NCBI RefSeq assembly: GCF_000708205.1
Contig: NW_014575560.1
Location: 684,501-748,500 of the forward strand
Source: Mixia osmundae IAM 14324
Lineage: Eukaryota; Basidiomycota; Mixiomycetes; Mixiales; Mixiaceae
Direction: 5' to 3'
Length of the DNA stretch: 64,000 nucleotides
The notes under the pieces are model-generated. The model searched no databases and was not told where the DNA came from. It was given only the letters and a program-made list of their open reading frames with translations. Made by a program: the position numbers and the translations under genes. This document shows, in pieces, positions 60,130-64,000 of the stretch (position 1 is its first letter; each line of letters starts with the position of its first letter).

Positions 60130-60301
60130 TGTATATCTTGTTGCTACAACAGTGCTGATTGCATTCACTCGAGTTCCATACAAGCTTCCAGCAGCGCGCG
60201 GGAACCGCCAGAAGTGACTCGCTCGAGCACCCGATACTGCAGTTCTTTCACACTGCTTCCAGCAGACCTTTAGTCTTCTCCCCGCAAGAAGTAAACGAGG
60301 C

Positions 60302-63300
60302 TCACTCTACAGAGCCGAAAACGGCGTCCACAGTCGTACTGATGGATTCGACGGCATGATCTGCATCTCCCGTAGTAATTTCTTCACCCGTCATCTCGAA
60401 TGCCACCCGTAGACTGGCAGGTCCAGCAGGATTCTGCTGCGAGAAGACAGTGGTCGTCGTGCGAAGGTAAGGCGCGTTGCCTCTGGAGGGCTTCTTGAGC
60501 GCCATGACCTTGATGGGGAAGCGAGACTGAAGCAGACGAAGCTCCTCGATCAATCGCCTAGCTGCTGTCCACATCAGTACTATCTGACGTATCAGTGCCT
60601 GCTGGCACGTCAGCTTTGCCTATTGGAATTGGCGAACGACACACGTAGGGCCTTGTCTCGGTATCAGCCTCGATGGCTAGACGAAGACGATCGAAGAGGA
60701 AACGGGTCGCCGCGAGGAGTTGGTCAGGTCGATCTTGCAGTGCATCGCTGGTTTGCGCTCGCTTGTACTGCTCTTCCTGTAACGGCGCCCGCAGCCAGTA
60801 GACATGCTTGCGCTTGATGACGCCCTTTGACGATATATCTAGGGTCACTTGCAGCTCATCGCACAAGCACAGTTTGATCTGGCCTGATCGTAGGCCGACA
60901 ATCTTACAGCCAGTGATCCGTTCGAGCGCCTCATAATCATCTGCGATGCACCTCGTGAGTAATCGCAATTTTGACGAGGCCGTGTGGGCACCTTTGAGAC
61001 GTCGTACTTCTGTTTGCGTGAACCGGCGAACGCGATCACAGTAGCTTGTGCTTTTGGCTATCGTGCTTTCCATATGCGACATCTCTGCATCGATATCGGC
61101 GCTCTTCGACTCCAGTCTCTCCAGCTGTCCCTGCACTTCGGCATGGTCTTTCTGAATCTCCTCCAAAGCCGCTCTGTTGTACCCGTCAGCCGTGCTTGAG
61201 CACAGTCGCGATGACATACCCCTGCTCTGCGATGGCGAGATGCAACGAATGGAGTTCGTCTTTGTCTGATGCGTCAAGCTCGCGCTGCCGAGCCTGTTCC
61301 CGCACAAGCTCTTCTTTCAGTCTGCCATACTCGCTACGAAGATCCGGCAGCAGCTCCGTCACGTTTGCGCCCCAGCTCGCTACTTGTGCTTGGTCCTGGG
61401 TAAGTACTCTGAGCTCGCTTCTCTCATGTATGGATCTGACTGACTTGGCGAAGCTGAGCCAGATTGATCTGCAGGCTATCACAGACTTGCAGGAAGAGCT
61501 GCGTTCTGAAGCTATACCAATCGCTGCGCACATCGAGGCGACACCATGTCTTGACCAGCTTGAGCTCGCTCTCGATGGCCGCACGTTTATCATCGTCTGC
61601 ACGAAGCCATTCTGAAAAGATGCGAGGTTGACTGAGCTCGATAACCTCATCTATTTCTTCACGCGCCGCGCGATTCTCCTTGAGTTGTTCGCCCAGCTTC
61701 ATGACCATCTGATCCCAGTATCAGCAAGATTGACCGGCAATGCTCGACGATACGCACATGCTTATACGTATCGAGGAAGAAGACAGAAGATGCTGCGGCT
61801 TTGATCTGTTCTGCAAGTAGCGAGCTGCCAAAGCCTTTACGCCATCTCATTTAATATTCGCTCGAGGCAAAGAACGGAAGACTTACTCTCTCGTGGACGA
61901 TTGGGGGATGCTGCAGACTTGCGACTGGCAGGAACGATCATATCGCTCATGAATTGAACCCCGGTGATCTCGAAAAAATCATCGACGGTCAAGACAGGCT
62001 GTGATACCTCATCAGCCTCATTTCACCGTCGTGCTCGCTGCCTAGACCCACCTGCTGCTCCTCCTGGACATCCACGGGGACTGTTTCGCTCGCTGACACG
62101 AGGTCGACGTCACCTGCCATGGACCGCCGACGAGACGGGCTGGCGGGCGGCATCGTGACCTGCGATTGACGCCTAGCTTCAACTGGCGCTGCGCTAGCTT
62201 TCGTAGGCGTCGTCCGAGCGTAGCCCAAAGGTCTAATCGCACTAGAAGGCGCAGAGAAAACGTCTTGGCTGCGAGAAGGCGTGCGCTGGAGCTGATTGCC
62301 TTGCTGAGGGACTCTCATTGGCGTAGGCGTCTGATTGACTGCGAGGGTGGCTTGAGCTGCTACAGGAGTCGAGGCACTCTGAGAGGCTCGCAAGGGTGTC
62401 AAAGATGCTCTGGGTGTGGAGATCGTCTTGAGAGGCGAAGCAACGCGTCGCGGAGAAGGAAGAGGAGTGATACCGGTCTTTTGAATGGTGCGACGAGGTG
62501 AACTTGCAAGGGAGGCGCGCGCTTGATGCTGCTGAAATATCCGATGCTGTACCTCTGTTGAGGTAGGCCGCGCACCGATTGCAAGGGAAGGACGCGCCGG
62601 CCGTGGCAGGAGCGATTCGCGATTGCGGATCCTTCCGTAGGCTGTTGTGAGCTCCATGTCGGCTGTCGACTCAGCATCGGACAGATCGGCATAAGCTTGT
62701 GTTTCGTCCGCATCATCCAAGAAGGCCAAGCTCGCAGCGCCTCGATTTTGAGCAGATGGCAGTGGCGAAGGAGCATGGGAAGATGACATACTCATTTCGA
62801 CAGTGCGATCGCTATCTTCATGCACTGCAACGTTGATCTGGCTATGACGAGAGGACCGTCCGGCCGTGCTCGTGCTGACATCAGCGATGGGGGCCTGATA
62901 GTCAGTCCCGAGACGGTTGCGCATGTGGTAGTCAAATGCGGCCGTCTGATGGTCGTCTGCAAGATCCATGCTGACTTCACCGCTCGTAGCACTGTTGTGG
63001 GAGACGGAAGTGTCGTCTGTAGCAGTAGCCAATGACATGTCCTGTTCCTGATCGCCAGGACTAGGAGCAGGCGCCTGGCTTTGCGCCAGTCGGTTGAGTA
63101 CATTGGCAGTCGGAGTGGAGGTGGTCAGCCGCGTTGCACGATTGTGCGTCGTCGCATCGAAAGCTGCCGTCATGTTCTCATCTGGCATTATCATCGATTC
63201 GTCCATGAGATTTCCTTCGGCAGAAGCCATAGACATGTCTATGCTGGTATCAAGGGCGAAGACATTCGCAGACCCGAAGGTTGGGCGAGGCGGTATCGCG

Positions 63301-64000
63301 CTGACATACGGCGCGGCAGTCGGGCGCAGGTTCTCTGGTATCTGATACTTTCTGCTTGGTGTCGCAGTGGCGCTGGCAGAAGAGTAGATCTCGCTCGGTC
63401 TGCGTGCGTTGAGCCGCGCGTTCAATGCCGGAAGATCAGAGCCGTTCGATATGTCCATGCTCGCCTCGCTCTCGCTCTCTGCATCACGTGAAATTGGCGC
63501 TGCAGATGCGCTCTGTGTGTGGGGCGGTGACGCGACGGACGCGGTGGAAGCGAGGGACATGTCACTATTTGCTTCTATCGTCCTGCAAGCGTCATTCAGA
63601 CCCTGATCGATCGACCGTCATAGTCGGACAACTTGCCTGATGTCTGCATTGGCAGCAAAGCTGACCCGACGCGCGAGTGACATCCCCTTTGCCTGTTGCG
63701 CATTGGCGACTGCAAGCTGTGCATTGCGTTGCAGTCGCTCTTGATCTGCCTGGCGCTGCATCTCGGCATACGAGATGACATTGCTTGACTTGCTGAACAT
63801 GCGCGGATTGTAGCTTGACGTGAGATCTTCGTCATATTGCCCAGTATTGCTCGACGGACGCGGCTTAAGGATTGACCGCCCAGGGATCTGGACGTCGATA
63901 CACATGAGTGACGACCACTTTCAGCCTGCTGAGACGTACAACGCTCTTGCGTGCAGCTTTGTTGGGCGATGGACCTCCTCCAAGCGATTTGGCGCGTTTC
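60302..64000 (-). CDS. SPC7: SPC7/KNL1 kinetochore scaffold (5' end off window)
   Basis: KNL1-family protein that anchors checkpoint kinase and phosphatase at the kinetochore. The right part encodes the PP1-docking pair: GRSILKP (SILK type, near 63880) and ARRVSFAANADIRQV (RVSF type, near 63650). The large central exon holds repeated MELT-like sites: SMDISNGS, DMSMASAEGN, SMDLADDHQTAAFD, VEMSMSSS and MELTTAYG, among them some with Thr/Ser for Mps1. The C-terminal third is a long coiled coil with an RWD-like end (FPIKVMALKK, SLRVAFEMTG). The stop is at 60302. The start lies beyond 64000. Several introns (about 60575, 61180, 61715 and 61850-61990) are inferred. Confidence 0.88.

Overview
This window is nuclear DNA of a compact fungal genome. 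Genes are packed tail-to-tail or head-to-head with gaps of tens to a few hundred bases, and most are cut by introns of about 40-75 nt, often with a CTGAC-like branch site and a CAG or TAG acceptor. The gene set (Spc7/KNL1, Tlg1-like SNARE, Dug3, Csc1-type channel, Gpt2/Sct1 acyltransferase, Mtf1, Ypk/Gad8-type kinase with a C2 domain) is fungal. Intron density and gene structure suggest a basidiomycete, perhaps a small-genome Pucciniomycotina, but the species cannot be fixed from sequence alone.

Layout, left to right. 1-9.2 kb: MON2 (runs off the left edge) and a Tlg1/syntaxin-6-like SNARE sharing a promoter, then PRP40 and EIF3H, also head-to-head. 9.3-14.2 kb: ribose-5-phosphate isomerase with a long N-terminal extension, RPB11, ribosomal protein uL15, RPC19 and a small basic protein. 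14.2-18 kb: the least certain part, with one uncharacterised coiled-coil gene, a roughly 239-bp tandem repeat, and a 190-base assembly gap. 18-38 kb: EXO5, TRM1, a GPT2-like acyltransferase, a DHA-type MFS transporter, a CSC1/OSCA channel, TSR3, MTF1, DAHP synthase, DUG3, MTFP1 and geranylgeranyltransferase-I beta. 38-48 kb: a Ser/Pro-rich unknown, RPN7, an MMTAG2-like protein, a YPK/Gad8-like AGC kinase, a RAD51C-like recombinase and an Ariadne RBR ligase. 48-64 kb: COX10, SEC24, COQ3, ribosomal P2, SmD1, Derlin, an uncharacterised coiled-coil gene, FCF2, and SPC7/KNL1 running off the right edge.

These are almost all single-copy housekeeping genes for translation and RNA processing (EIF3H, uL15, P2, TRM1, TSR3, FCF2, SmD1, PRP40, RPB11, RPC19), mitochondria (EXO5, MTF1, MTFP1, COX10, COQ3), membrane traffic (MON2, SNARE, SEC24, Derlin) and chromosome maintenance (RAD51C-like, SPC7). 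No secondary-metabolite cluster, CRISPR array, tRNA or clear transposon was found.

The strongest unusual signal is splicing. At least six introns can only be joined, without breaking highly conserved proteins, by a GC donor instead of GT (EIF3H, two in uL15, RPN7, P2, SmD1); two more are tentative. Four of the six carry the same donor, GCAAGT. A standard GT-AG gene caller would break all of these genes.
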